Shown piece after piece: positions 35,588-45,489 of a stretch of 64,000 nucleotides of DNA. The stretch is from positions 124,001 to 188,000 of the forward strand of contig CAZFRM010000002.1 in assembly GCA_964521255.1 (NCBI GenBank), written 5' to 3'. Numbering within the stretch: position 1 is the first letter of the stretch; every line of letters begins with the position of its first letter. Origin of the DNA: ZC4RG29 sp964521255 (GTDB lineage: Bacteria; Bacteroidota; Bacteroidia; Cytophagales; Cyclobacteriaceae). Under the pieces are notes generated by a model. It was not told the origin of the DNA. It made no database searches and saw only the letters and a program-made list of their open reading frames with translations. Made by a program: the position numbers and the translations under genes.

Positions 35588-36922
35588 ATGAATCAAAGTC
35601 AGCATACAATACTCAACTCACTCGATTTTCTATCTAAAGTAGTAAATGATCGTTGTGCGCTGTTTTTCAACCAAACCAACGAGGCATCGTTTACTCTTCC
35701 TCAATTTCAAATTAATTCAAATGGTACTGTATTCGATAGCTTTTTAAAACAACATCAGTTTAGTATTGAAGAATACACCATCCTGCTACTTGCATTAACG
35801 CCTCACATTCAACCCAACTTCCTCGACGCAATCGTTCAAAAATTTCTTCCCCAGGGCGGTGACTTTCCGGAAATGGGCGGAGTGAAATTAAATAACCACC
35901 GCGGCATGCTTCCAACCGGTGAAACAGCACAATTTATTTTAGCCGGAAATGATATTGAACAGCGCTTACGTGTTGCTGAGTATTTTTCTCCTGATCATTT
36001 TTTTTACAAACAGAATATTTTATCACTCGAGCCCGTAAAGGAAGGAGAACCGCGCATGAGTGGCAGAATTATTTTATCTCAAGAGTATGTTGATTTACTT
36101 ACGACAGGAAAAATTTCTGCTCCAACTTTTAGTCCTGACTTTCCTGCGAAATTGATTGAAACTCAAATGACCTGGGAAGATTTGGTTTTGCGTCCTGTAA
36201 CCAAAATGCAAATTGATGATATAAGAACCTGGCTTGAATATCATCCGATGTTAGCGAAGGATCCTGTAGTATCCAGAAAGTTGAAACCCGGTTATCGCGT
36301 TTTGTTTTATGGTCCGCCTGGAACGGGTAAAACACTGACGGCGTCGCTGCTTGGAAAGCAATTCAATAAGGATGTATATCGCATCGACCTTTCGCAAGTA
36401 GTAAGCAAGTTCATCGGCGAAACAGAGAAGAATCTGGAGAAAGTATTTTCAAAAGCCGAGCATAAAAACTGGATACTTTTCTTTGATGAGGCCGATGCTT
36501 TATTTGGAAAACGAAGTAGTATCTCCAGCGCGCACGACAAATATGCTAATCAAGAAGTAAGTTATTTATTACAGCGTGTGGAAGATTTCAACGGACTGAT
36601 CATTCTCGCTTCCAACGCAAAAGGCAATATTGACACCGCTTTTGTAAGGAGATTTAATGCTATTATTCATTTTCCAATGCCAGATGCTTCTGAACGGTTG
36701 AAGATCTGGTTAGGAAATGTTCCCTTCTCCACTCCTATTGGTGATGATGTTCAGCTAAAAAGTTTTGCCGATAAGTTTGAACTAAGTGGCTCTTCCATCA
36801 CGAATGTTATGCAATATGCGGCCCTTACTGCCATTTCCAGACAGGATAAAACAATCTCTGAAACGGATATACGAAATGGTATACGACGTGAATTGCTCAA
36901 GGAGGATAAGATTCTTGAATAG
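35588..36922 (+). CDS. AAA+ ATPase of the eCIS locus (Afp15/Pvc15-like)
   Basis: The 444-residue protein has an N-terminal helical domain (about 1-190) and one AAA+ domain. Walker A is GPPGTGKT (242-249), Walker B is ILFFDEADALFG with D300 and E301, sensor 1 lies in IILASNAKGN, and the arginine-finger region is FVRRF. Afp15-type ATPases are present in nearly all eCIS loci and are needed for assembly or loading. The gene closes the operon 14 nt after the second cargo candidate. Confidence 0.92.
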   Translation: MNQSQHTILNSLDFLSKVVNDRCALFFNQTNEASFTLPQFQINSNGTVFDSFLKQHQFSIEEYTILLLALTPHIQPNFLDAIVQKFLPQGGDFPEMGGVKLNNHRGMLPTGETAQFILAGNDIEQRLRVAEYFSPDHFFYKQNILSLEPVKEGEPRMSGRIILSQEYVDLLTTGKISAPTFSPDFPAKLIETQMTWEDLVLRPVTKMQIDDIRTWLEYHPMLAKDPVVSRKLKPGYRVLFYGPPGTGKTLTASLLGKQFNKDVYRIDLSQVVSKFIGETEKNLEKVFSKAEHKNWILFFDEADALFGKRSSISSAHDKYANQEVSYLLQRVEDFNGLIILASNAKGNIDTAFVRRFNAIIHFPMPDASERLKIWLGNVPFSTPIGDDVQLKSFADKFELSGSSITNVMQYAALTAISRQDKTISETDIRNGIRRELLKEDKILE

Positions 36923-36939
36923 CGGCTAATCAATGCCGT

Positions 36940-37125
36940 TTAGTTAAGGAAATCCAAAGCCGGGATCACAAGGGAGGCACGCAGAATCAAAGAGAATGTA
37001 ATGATGGACTTAATACCACCACCACGCAGCAATTCGTGGCAAACTACAAAACCTTGTTCTTCCACCAGTTCACGATAATTTCTTGCAGACTTAAGTTTAC
37101 GTTTGACAACCCCTCCAACACACAT
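36940..37125 (-). CDS. Possible small protein (61 aa), unknown
   Basis: A minus-strand ORF between the ATPase gene and lysS. It reads as a basic, amphipathic N-terminal half (VKRKLKSARNYRELVEEQGF) and a hydrophobic C-terminal half (ITFSLILRASLVIPALDFLN). It does not overlap any other gene and its codon choice looks like neighbouring genes. I know no family for it. Without conservation data it is only a candidate. The rest of 36923-37268 holds no other gene that I can support. Confidence 0.3.
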   Translation of the reverse strand: MCVGGVVKRKLKSARNYRELVEEQGFVVCHELLRGGGIKSIITFSLILRASLVIPALDFLN

Positions 37126-37268
37126 GCAACGCCCCCCTTTTCTAAGTGGGATTTGTGTGAGCGTGAGTTGGTGTGCGAGCTGACCGATAATGTGGGCATT
37201 AATCAGGACTTGCTTAACCCACCAACATTGAATTATTTTTCTCTATTTTTGCCCAAATTTTTATTCAA

Positions 37269-39002
37269 ATGCAATTAAGCGAGCAGGAAATTATCCGCAG
37301 GAAGAGCAAGGAAGAACTGGAAAAACTGGGTATCAACCCCTATCCGGCGGATCTCTTTGAAGTTAATGTATCTACAAAAAACATTCTTGATAACTACGAA
37401 CGAAATAAAGTAGATTATAAAAACATATCCATTGCCGGCCGCATCATGAGCCGCCGCATCATGGGTTCGGCAGCTTTTGCTGAATTGCAGGACGAAACAG
37501 GACGAATCCAGATCTACCTGCGCCGTGATGATCTTTGTCCAACGGAGGATAAGACACTCTATAATATAGTGTTCAAAAAACTGCTTGACATCGGAGATAT
37601 TATCGGTATAACCGGATATGTATTTACAACACAGACGGGTGAGATATCCATTCATGTTACAAGCCTGAAAGTATTGTCGAAGTCACTTCGTCCATTGCCT
37701 GTTGTAAAGGAAACGCAGGATGAACAAGGCAAAGTAGTTCGTCACGATGCTTTCTCTGATCCCGAACAACGGTACCGCATGCGTTATGTTGATCTGGTTG
37801 TAAATCCACAAGTGCGTGATGCATTTATGAAGCGCACTCAGCTTGTAAATTCCATGCGTGAATACCTGAATGCTAAAGGTTACCTGGAAGTAGAGACACC
37901 AATCTTACAGCCATTGTATGGTGGAGCGGCGGCTCGCCCTTTCAAAACACATCACAATACGCTGGATATGACCTTGTATCTGCGTATTGCTAACGAACTC
38001 TATTTAAAGAGACTCATTGTTGGTGGGTTTAATGGTGTTTATGAATTCTCCAAAGATTTCAGAAACGAGGGCATGTCGCGATTTCATAATCCTGAGTTTA
38101 CGCAAATAGAATTATACGTTGCTTACAAGGATTACAACTGGATGATGGAGCTTGTTGAAGAAATGATTGAGAAAGTGGCCATCGATCTTCATGGAACCAC
38201 GCAAGTACAAGTTGGCGAGAACGTCATTGACTTTAAACGTCCGTGGAAACGTTTCACCATGTTTGAAGCGATCCAGCATTTTACAAACGTTGACATTTCT
38301 GAAATGGATGAAGAGTCGTTGCGAGATACTTGTAAAAAACTTCACGTTCCCGCTGATGGTACTATGGGAAAAGGGAAACTTATTGACCAAATCTTTGGTG
38401 AGAAATGTGAACCCTTCCTCATTCAGCCTACATTCATAATTGATTATCCTGTGGAGATGTCGCCATTGGCGAAGAAACATCGCACCAAACCAGGATTAGT
38501 AGAGCGTTTTGAAGCGATTTGCAATAGCAAGGAAATTTGCAATGCTTTCTCTGAATTGAATGACCCTATCGATCAGCGGCAGCGTTTTGAAGATCAGCTT
38601 GAATTAGGGAAGCGTGGTGATGAAGAAGCCATGACACTTGATGAAGATTTCCTCCGTGCGTTGGAGTTTGGTATGCCACCAACAGCAGGACTGGGAATTG
38701 GTATTGATCGGCTGTGCATGGTGATGACAAATTCTCCGTCTATTCAGGATGTTTTGTTCTTCCCGCAGATGAAGCCCGAAAAACCTGCAGGTGGATTTAA
38801 CGAAAAAGAATTTGAAGATGCCGGTGTGCGCAAAGAATTGATTCCGCTCATTCAAAAGCTTGGTATTATTTCCATCGCCCAACTACGCGAACAAAAAACA
38901 TCAAAACTCTTCAACGATGTCTGCGGCCTTCGCAAGAAAATGAAACTCGAAGACGTGAAGAACCCGACGATGGAAGAAGTAGAGAGTTGGTTAAAAGCGT
39001 AA
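37269..39002 (+). CDS. lysS: Lysyl-tRNA synthetase, class II
   Basis: The 577-residue enzyme charges tRNA-Lys. The N-terminal OB-fold anticodon-binding domain (about 55-150) contains ISIAGRIMSRRIMGSAAFAE. The class II catalytic core shows motif 2 (FRNEGMSRFHNPEFTQIE, about 263-280) and motif 3 (GLGIGIDRLCM, about 475-485). An extra C-terminal stretch of about 70 residues (EDAGVRKELIPLIQKLGIIS and following), absent from E. coli LysS, is usual in Bacteroidota. The gene stands alone; its terminator is shared with the convergent lptD. Confidence 0.97.
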   Translation: MQLSEQEIIRRKSKEELEKLGINPYPADLFEVNVSTKNILDNYERNKVDYKNISIAGRIMSRRIMGSAAFAELQDETGRIQIYLRRDDLCPTEDKTLYNIVFKKLLDIGDIIGITGYVFTTQTGEISIHVTSLKVLSKSLRPLPVVKETQDEQGKVVRHDAFSDPEQRYRMRYVDLVVNPQVRDAFMKRTQLVNSMREYLNAKGYLEVETPILQPLYGGAAARPFKTHHNTLDMTLYLRIANELYLKRLIVGGFNGVYEFSKDFRNEGMSRFHNPEFTQIELYVAYKDYNWMMELVEEMIEKVAIDLHGTTQVQVGENVIDFKRPWKRFTMFEAIQHFTNVDISEMDEESLRDTCKKLHVPADGTMGKGKLIDQIFGEKCEPFLIQPTFIIDYPVEMSPLAKKHRTKPGLVERFEAICNSKEICNAFSELNDPIDQRQRFEDQLELGKRGDEEAMTLDEDFLRALEFGMPPTAGLGIGIDRLCMVMTNSPSIQDVLFFPQMKPEKPAGGFNEKEFEDAGVRKELIPLIQKLGIISIAQLREQKTSKLFNDVCGLRKKMKLEDVKNPTMEEVESWLKA

Positions 39003-39008
39003 AGAAGA

Positions 39009-39093
39009 AAGCTGAAAGCTGAAAGCTGGGCTACATTTTACATTGCATCGTTTAGTCAACACTTAATTGGTAAGGTTATTTGCTTTCAGCTTT
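39009..39093. terminator. Bidirectional hairpin between lysS and lptD
   Basis: AAAGCTGAAAGC (39009-39020) and GCTTTCAGCTTT (39082-39093) are perfect 12-bp inverse complements with further A/G-rich and T/C-rich repeats around them. They lie between two convergent genes. Confidence 0.55.
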
Positions 39094-39119
39094 AGGCTTT
39101 TCGCTTTAAGCTTAAACAA

Positions 39120-41891
39120 CTACAGGCTATCAAAGAAAGGTTTCCTTCGCTCCAATTTCAAATCTTGTAGTAAAGAAGATTTGACGTTAATGGTGAAGTT
39201 GTATGATTGAAATCTTCCAAAGGGAACCCACCAGAAACGCATCGTCCAGCAATGCAGATCTCTTGCAACGGTAATCGTTGTTTGCGTGAATTCTTTTGAT
39301 TCGAAATGATAACCGCTTTCGAAGTTTACTTTCCATTTTTCAGAGAGGGCAAGATCGCCGGAGAATTGCACTGTTTGTGTTACGGAAGGATCTCTGTTTA
39401 CAGGATGACTGTAGGATAAATTATATCCCATTCGCAAACTCCAGGGTATTTCAAAGTCGATGTAAGCTTCAGGATTTCTGATTAGAAACTCTTTGTCAGC
39501 ACTGGAAAGGTCAGACTGAGCAATCTTCTCCCTGCTTTTCTGTTCCTGTTCCCTGGCTTTTGGGTTAAAGTTAGAGCTTAGCGCCAATGTTGCTGAAGTG
39601 ATCCGTCCCAGCTTGCCGGCATTTAGTGCATACTCGTCTATTCTTCGCTCTATTCCTTCGGCATCGTTTAAATATGTATATGGATCAAGGCTTGCTGACA
39701 TATTTATATTAATAAGATTGTCCAAAATATTCGAGTTCGCGGAAATAGAGAATGGTGCCAGATTAAAAGAATCTGCCATCAGGTTATAACTGGAGTTAAT
39801 GGATAAGTTGTTCAGCAGCATTACTTTTCTCGCTATGGAATCCTTTAGTGTTCTCACTTTCATTTCCAAATTGTTCCCAATGCCGAATCCAATGCTTCCG
39901 CTTTTTCCATAGGTAGATCCACCATAAACAAATCCTTCATGTCTTGACTTATAAAATTCCCGCCCGCTTACATCCGTAAATTTTTGAAAATATCCTAAGT
40001 CAGGGCCAGTAAAATCCGGTGTATACCCAATACTTACAGAGGGGTTAACCACGTGGCGAATGGCCTTTACATTTCCTCGCTTGAAGAAGTAGGTTCCATA
40101 CAAACGCGTTGTGAGCCCGGCACTGAAACTGTAGTTAGCAATGCGGTTAAATCCTTTTGTTGTATCGGCAACCAAAATTTGTTTTCCATTTCGATCTTCA
40201 TAGCTCCAGTCCAGCTTCTCAAAATACCAACGTTCATCATAATTTACAGATGGTGAAAGGGTAAGGTAGCGAAGCAGTTTATTGGAAGTGGAAATAGGTA
40301 TGCTATGCCTGATGCCTTTTCTTGCATGATCCAAAAAATAAGGAAGGTTATCAATTGTAAAAGGTGCAATACTATCCCTTGTTGCTTCCGGTGATACTCT
40401 GCCGATGTTATTCGTAATGCGATTGGTAGCCGCCATACTGTAGCCCACGGAAAAATTATCAAGCGGACCGATCTTTCCACCTTTACGCTGAAAAGGATAT
40501 TGATTGGTCATGTTCAGCGTAAGATTTGGAAAAGGCATATCCACCAGCTTGGTTTGGAGATCCTGGTTGATGCTTCCATTTATACCCAGAGAGAAAGGTG
40601 TTCCTGCAAATTTTTTGCTGTAAGAAACTGTCGAACTAAGTTTAGCGCTGATGTTGCTAAGACCCGTTGAGTTGATATTGGTATTGTATCCGTAATTTAA
40701 ATTGTTGTTTTGATTGTAAGTGGAAGTTGCTGCATTCACGGAAGCGGAAAACCGACTGTTACCTTTCGATTTAGGAGAATGTGACCACATTACCCGGTAG
40801 TCGTTTGACTCTACCGGAGCTTCTATCTTATCGCTTGTTTTAGTATAGGTATAGGAAAAGTTAACAGATCCATTGTACTTGTACCGTTTCATGTAGTTCG
40901 AGTTCAAATAAACTGAATGTCCGCCTTTCGAATAAATATCCCCTGTAAGAGCAAGCTTGACATATTCATTGATGTCGAAAAAATATCCGAAGTTGCGCAG
41001 GTTAAAACCCCTTCTGCGTTCTTCTCCATACGAAGGGAAAATAATTCCTGATGCACTTTCGCGCTTGGAGGGAAACATACCGAAGAGAAAACCTATCGGT
41101 AAGGGTATATCATTGAACTCCATGTAAAATGGCCCGGAAATAATCTTATCACCTGGAATGGCTTTGCTTTTTGTTGAACGGATGAGAAAATGCGGGTGCT
41201 CCATATCGCACGTAGTGTACGTGTTATTGCGACTAAACAATTCATTTTTCTCATTCTTAAATGCATACTGAACCGACATTATTCCTTCACCTTGTTTCGT
41301 GCGAACTTGTGAAATCTTGGCGTGACCTGTTTTAAAATTATAGATGATATCATTAGTCTCGTAAAGTTCACCACCATTTTGAAAGACAGGATACCCCAAA
41401 ATTTGTCCCGTTGAGTCGCGTTTACCTACAGCCGTGAGGGTATTTTTTGCATAGTCAATTTCAATTTCTTCAGCATTAAGTTTAATGGTGCCATAGGTTA
41501 TCGATGCCTGTCCGTACAACCAGATCTTTTTTCCATCGATGCTTGCTCTTATGGAATCTCTGGCCGAATAGTTGATTGTGGTTTCGATGTCACTTTTGGA
41601 TGTGCCCGCAGAATCTTTGATTGCGAGCTTCGTTGTATCAGCGGGAGAGGGAATTGAATCAGCAGGGGCTGGAATTGAATCAGCAGAAACGACTGTGGTA
41701 TCGGATTTGAAGGGGAGTTCGCCGGGAGGTTTTACCTGCGATTCTACTTGGGCATAACTCCGTAGGGTGACTAATAACAGAAAAGGAAATAAAATGAAAA
41801 AGTATCGCACACCGCTACGGATAATAAGGTTTTTACCTTTTAGTGAAAATTTCACAAATTTGCGTAAAGTTATTGCAAATACTTTGAACAT
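39120..41891 (-). CDS. lptD: LPS-assembly protein LptD-like outer membrane protein
   Basis: The 923-residue protein has a long basic N-terminus, a signal-peptide-like hydrophobic stretch (VRYFFILFPFLLLVTLRSYA) ending near residue 47, a Pro/Ser/Asp-rich linker, and an OstA/LptA-like domain (KKIWLYGQASITYGTIKLNA, then ITYD-type strands) at about 120-260. The remainder is a large beta-barrel domain. LptD translocates lipopolysaccharide to the outer leaflet. The gene is divergent from an AmiC-type amidase gene with only 94 nt between them, a neighbourhood common in Bacteroidota. A later internal start would also give a signal peptide. Confidence 0.88.
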   Translation of the reverse strand: MFKVFAITLRKFVKFSLKGKNLIIRSGVRYFFILFPFLLLVTLRSYAQVESQVKPPGELPFKSDTTVVSADSIPAPADSIPSPADTTKLAIKDSAGTSKSDIETTINYSARDSIRASIDGKKIWLYGQASITYGTIKLNAEEIEIDYAKNTLTAVGKRDSTGQILGYPVFQNGGELYETNDIIYNFKTGHAKISQVRTKQGEGIMSVQYAFKNEKNELFSRNNTYTTCDMEHPHFLIRSTKSKAIPGDKIISGPFYMEFNDIPLPIGFLFGMFPSKRESASGIIFPSYGEERRRGFNLRNFGYFFDINEYVKLALTGDIYSKGGHSVYLNSNYMKRYKYNGSVNFSYTYTKTSDKIEAPVESNDYRVMWSHSPKSKGNSRFSASVNAATSTYNQNNNLNYGYNTNINSTGLSNISAKLSSTVSYSKKFAGTPFSLGINGSINQDLQTKLVDMPFPNLTLNMTNQYPFQRKGGKIGPLDNFSVGYSMAATNRITNNIGRVSPEATRDSIAPFTIDNLPYFLDHARKGIRHSIPISTSNKLLRYLTLSPSVNYDERWYFEKLDWSYEDRNGKQILVADTTKGFNRIANYSFSAGLTTRLYGTYFFKRGNVKAIRHVVNPSVSIGYTPDFTGPDLGYFQKFTDVSGREFYKSRHEGFVYGGSTYGKSGSIGFGIGNNLEMKVRTLKDSIARKVMLLNNLSINSSYNLMADSFNLAPFSISANSNILDNLININMSASLDPYTYLNDAEGIERRIDEYALNAGKLGRITSATLALSSNFNPKAREQEQKSREKIAQSDLSSADKEFLIRNPEAYIDFEIPWSLRMGYNLSYSHPVNRDPSVTQTVQFSGDLALSEKWKVNFESGYHFESKEFTQTTITVARDLHCWTMRFWWVPFGRFQSYNFTINVKSSLLQDLKLERRKPFFDSL

Positions 41892-41985
41892 TGAACTGAC
41901 TTAGACGAATATCGGAATAACGGGTTCTTTCGTAGCAATAACCTTGCTAAATCATATTCTCTATCTCAGGCTCAACTGATTACAT

Positions 41986-42759
41986 ATGAAAAGAAGAGAA
42001 TTTATTCAGAAGTCATCTGCCTGGGCCGCACTGCCTTTCTTTGTTAAAGATTTTAAAGTAGGCAAAGTAGTTATTGACGCAGGACATGGAGGCCATGATC
42101 CCGGAACAGTCGGCAAAAAATACAAAGAAAAGGATATAGCGCTTAGCATTGCATTGAAGGTGGGGGCTTATATTGAAGCGAATGTAAAGGATGTCGCTGT
42201 TATATATACCCGCAAGGATGACACCTACATTCCACTGGATATGCGGGCGGAAATAGCCAACAAACACAAAGCAGACCTGTTTATTTCCATTCACGTGAAT
42301 TCCATGCCAGCAAATAATACTACCTATGGAACAGAAACATGGGTGATGGGATTGCACAAATCGGAGTCTAACCTGGAAGTAGCCAAACGTGAAAACTCAG
42401 TTATTTTACTGGACCAGGATTATAAAGAACGCTACGAGGGATTCGATCCCAACAGCGCAGAGTCCTATATTTTGTTCTCGCTTACGCAGGATGCATATCA
42501 ACAAGGCAGCTTGAAAATGGCCGGAAAAGTTGAGAATCAATTTAAAGTCCGGGTTGGTAGAAATAGCCGGGGCGTAAAACAAGCGGGGTTTGTAGTGCTT
42601 TACAAAACTGCAATGCCCAGTGTATTGGTTGAAACAGGATTCATCAGTAATAAAGCGGAAGAAGAATATCTTGGCTCAGAAAAGGGACAGGAACTGATTG
42701 CCTCCGGAATCTACAGGGCTTTTAAAGAATATAAATTTGAGGTTGAATCCATCAATTGA
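41986..42759 (+). CDS. N-acetylmuramoyl-L-alanine amidase (AmiC type)
   Basis: The 257-residue enzyme cleaves the amide between MurNAc and L-Ala in peptidoglycan. Zinc ligands are visible in VVIDAGHGGHDPG (His), the KEKDIAL Glu and FISIHVNS (His), and the catalytic Glu is in SVLVETGFISN. The N-terminal MKRREFIQKSSAWAALPF is a short export-like segment with a twin-Arg-like RRE, but the typical Tat motif is incomplete. It precedes the MCE gene by 132 nt and may be co-transcribed with it. Confidence 0.92.
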   Translation: MKRREFIQKSSAWAALPFFVKDFKVGKVVIDAGHGGHDPGTVGKKYKEKDIALSIALKVGAYIEANVKDVAVIYTRKDDTYIPLDMRAEIANKHKADLFISIHVNSMPANNTTYGTETWVMGLHKSESNLEVAKRENSVILLDQDYKERYEGFDPNSAESYILFSLTQDAYQQGSLKMAGKVENQFKVRVGRNSRGVKQAGFVVLYKTAMPSVLVETGFISNKAEEEYLGSEKGQELIASGIYRAFKEYKFEVESIN

Positions 42760-42891
42760 CAACCGGATTCTCCGTAAATTTCCACGAAGTTCACCGTTCG
42801 ATGTTGAGATCTTTCAAAGAGATCTTTCAACAAGAATGAGTAACGCAAGGGTGGAAAGGCTTCATACCGGTTACCATAACATTTTTTGTCA

Positions 42892-43848
42892 ATGAAATTA
42901 TCCAAAGAGTTTAAAGTGGGCCTTTTCATGGTCACCGCCCTTGTGCTTCTGTATTTTGGCTTAAATTTTCTTAAAGGAGTTGACTTCTTCAGCAGGAGTA
43001 ATCAATACTATGCCGTATATGATAATGTAGATAAACTTACCCTCTCAAACCTGGTATACCTTAATGGTCTTGATGTTGGGCGCGTGAGCAATATCCAGAT
43101 CATGCAACAAAATGATAACAAGGTTTTGGTTGAACTGGAGATAAACTCATCTATCGAGTTGAGTGATTCTACCGTTGCCATACTAGCGGGAGATTTTCTG
43201 GGCAACAAATCTATCCTCCTTAAAATTGGTCAGGGATACCGCACCCTGGAGCCAGGCGATACATTACTTTCTGCGCTTGATCGGGGTATTGCTGATATTC
43301 TGGCACAAAGCGCTGTTCCGGTAGCTGATAATTTACAGATCACTTTACGGAATTTTAATACACTGGTCGACAATCTTGTTAAGAACACCAGGCAGTTAGA
43401 TACTATTTTCAGCCGATTGCAAAACACACCCTTGCTGCTAAATAAAACATTGAGCACAGCCAACGCCAATGTTGAGGATCTTTCTTCGAGTTTCAAGCAG
43501 GTAGCAGGAAACCTTAACGAAACATTGGATGAATTGAAACCGACTTTGGCCAACTTTCATGAATTATCTGATTCACTAAAGGCCATTCAGATAGGTGAAA
43601 CGGTTAAGAAAATGAAGATGTCTCTTGAATCCCTTAGTCGAACATTCGAAAGGCTCGAATCAGGTGATAACACAGCAAGCAAACTGTTAACAGAAGACGA
43701 ACTTTACAACAACCTCAATAAGCTGCTAATTAATCTGGATACCCTCGCCAATCATTTTGATAAAAATCCGAAACACTTCCTGGCACCGCTTGGAAAGAGC
43801 CAGAAGAAGATCGAGCGTGATCTTAAGAAAGAGTCAGAACAGAAATAA
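42892..43848 (+). CDS. MlaD/MCE-domain protein (lipid transport)
   Basis: The 318-residue protein has an N-terminal transmembrane helix (about residues 9-28, VGLFMVTALVLLYFGLNFLK) followed directly by an MCE domain (VYLNGLDVGRVSNIQI, then VELEINSSIEL and AGDFLGNKSILLKIG). The C-terminal 160 residues are predicted coiled coil. MCE proteins form hexameric rings that carry lipids across the periplasm. The start at ATG 42892 is preferred over a TTG six nt upstream. The MlaE/MlaF partners are not in this window. Confidence 0.9.
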   Translation: MKLSKEFKVGLFMVTALVLLYFGLNFLKGVDFFSRSNQYYAVYDNVDKLTLSNLVYLNGLDVGRVSNIQIMQQNDNKVLVELEINSSIELSDSTVAILAGDFLGNKSILLKIGQGYRTLEPGDTLLSALDRGIADILAQSAVPVADNLQITLRNFNTLVDNLVKNTRQLDTIFSRLQNTPLLLNKTLSTANANVEDLSSSFKQVAGNLNETLDELKPTLANFHELSDSLKAIQIGETVKKMKMSLESLSRTFERLESGDNTASKLLTEDELYNNLNKLLINLDTLANHFDKNPKHFLAPLGKSQKKIERDLKKESEQK

Positions 43849-43854
43849 CGTATC

Positions 43855-45489
43855 ATGAGGGATGCTGACCTTGAGTTCAACAAAAACGAAGACCAGTTTA
43901 AACAACTGATTCAAAAACTTCAGGAAAGGTCAAAGAAAATAAAACTTGGAGGAGGCGAAAAAAAAATTGCCGGGCAGCACGAAAAAGGAAAACTCACCGC
44001 ACGTGAACGAATCGAATACCTTATCGACAAGGGTAGTGATTTTCTTGAAATAGGTTTATTTGTTGGTGAAGGAATGTATGCCGAATACGGCGGTTGTCCC
44101 TCCGGAGGAGTCGTGACAGGAATCGGATATGTGAAAGGAAGACAATGTGTTGTTGTAGCCAATGACGCTACCGTTAAGGCAGGTGCCTGGTTCCCTGTTA
44201 CAGCAAAAAAAAATCTCCGCGCCCAGGAGATTGCAATGGAAAACCTTTTGCCTATCATTTATCTCGTGGATAGTGCCGGCGTTTTTCTTCCCATGCAAGA
44301 TGAAATTTTTCCCGACAAAGAACATTTCGGCCGGCAATTCAGAAATAATGCAAAGATGTCATCAATGGGCATTGTGCAGATTGCAGCCATTATGGGAAGT
44401 TGTGTAGCGGGTGGAGCTTATCTTCCGATAATGTCAGATGAGGCGATGATCGTTGATAAGACCGGTTCAATTTTTCTCGCAGGATCTTACCTGGTTAAAG
44501 CCGCCATCGGAGAAGATATCGATAATGAAACTTTAGGTGGCGCAACCACACATTGTGAAATTTCCGGTGTTACAGATAATAAATTCCCCAATGATCAGGC
44601 ATGTCTGGATTACATACGGTCGTTAATGGATAAAATTGGAGACACGGAGAAAGCGGGATTCAATCGCATTGCTCCACTACCGCCTAAATTTTCACCTGAT
44701 GAAATTCCCGGGCTTTTACCTAATGATCGTGTAAAACCTTATGATACATTAGAAATCATAAAACGATTGGTTGATGATTCAATGTTTGATGAATACAAAG
44801 CTCTTTATGGAAAAACGCTCCTTTGCGGAACTGCCCGCATTGACGGATGGGCTGTTGGCATAGTGGCCAATCAGCGAAAAGTTGTAAAGAATAAAAAAGG
44901 AGAGATGCAGATGGGTGGTGTGATTTATTCCGATTCAGCAGACAAGGCTGCCAGATTTATAATGAATTGCAATCAACGCAAAATTCCGCTGGTCTTTCTT
45001 CAGGATGTAAGTGGATTTATGGTGGGAAGTAAAGCTGAACAGGGTGGTATCATTAAAGATGGTGCGAAGATGGTAAATGCAATGGCCAACTCAACGGTAC
45101 CAAAGTTTACGATCATCATTGGCAATTCTTATGGCGCCGGAAATTACGCCATGTGTGGAAAAGCCTACGATCCGCGATTGATCGTCGCGTGGCCAACAGC
45201 TCAAATTGCTGTCATGAGCGGAGCTGCAGCGGCAAAAACTTTATTACAAATACAAGTCAATACACTTAAGGCACAAGGAAAAACCTTATCGAAAGAAAAA
45301 GAAGAAAGTCTTCTTCAGGAAATCATTGATCGATACAACGACCAACTCAGCCCTTACTACGCAGCATCACGCCTCTGGATTGACGCCATCATCTCACCCC
45401 AGGAAACCCGCCGCACGATTTCCACAGGAATTGAAGCAGCGAATAATGGACGAGTGGAGAAGTTTAATGTGGGAGTACTTCAAACATAA
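43855..45489 (+). CDS. Acyl-CoA carboxylase carboxyltransferase (beta) subunit
   Basis: The 544-residue protein belongs to the propionyl/methylcrotonyl-CoA carboxylase beta family, which transfers carboxyl from biotin to acyl-CoA. Visible marks are GKLTARERIEYLIDKGS, the N-terminal oxyanion loop in MGSCVAGGAYLPIMSDEAM and the C-terminal one in GNSYGAGNYAMCGKAYDPR. Length and the ATYPCGGVVTG-like start (YGGCPSGGVVTGIG) are closest to methylcrotonyl-CoA carboxylase, suggesting leucine degradation, but the biotin subunit is not nearby, so the substrate is left open. It follows the MCE gene by 6 nt. Confidence 0.9.
   Translation: MRDADLEFNKNEDQFKQLIQKLQERSKKIKLGGGEKKIAGQHEKGKLTARERIEYLIDKGSDFLEIGLFVGEGMYAEYGGCPSGGVVTGIGYVKGRQCVVVANDATVKAGAWFPVTAKKNLRAQEIAMENLLPIIYLVDSAGVFLPMQDEIFPDKEHFGRQFRNNAKMSSMGIVQIAAIMGSCVAGGAYLPIMSDEAMIVDKTGSIFLAGSYLVKAAIGEDIDNETLGGATTHCEISGVTDNKFPNDQACLDYIRSLMDKIGDTEKAGFNRIAPLPPKFSPDEIPGLLPNDRVKPYDTLEIIKRLVDDSMFDEYKALYGKTLLCGTARIDGWAVGIVANQRKVVKNKKGEMQMGGVIYSDSADKAARFIMNCNQRKIPLVFLQDVSGFMVGSKAEQGGIIKDGAKMVNAMANSTVPKFTIIIGNSYGAGNYAMCGKAYDPRLIVAWPTAQIAVMSGAAAAKTLLQIQVNTLKAQGKTLSKEKEESLLQEIIDRYNDQLSPYYAASRLWIDAIISPQETRRTISTGIEAANNGRVEKFNVGVLQT

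Noticed and set aside
12418..36922. Prophage interpretation of the tail-like genes
   Set aside because: No capsid, portal, terminase, integrase or lysis genes are seen, while DUF4255, DUF5908, DUF4157, tape-measure and ATPase genes of the eCIS type are present.
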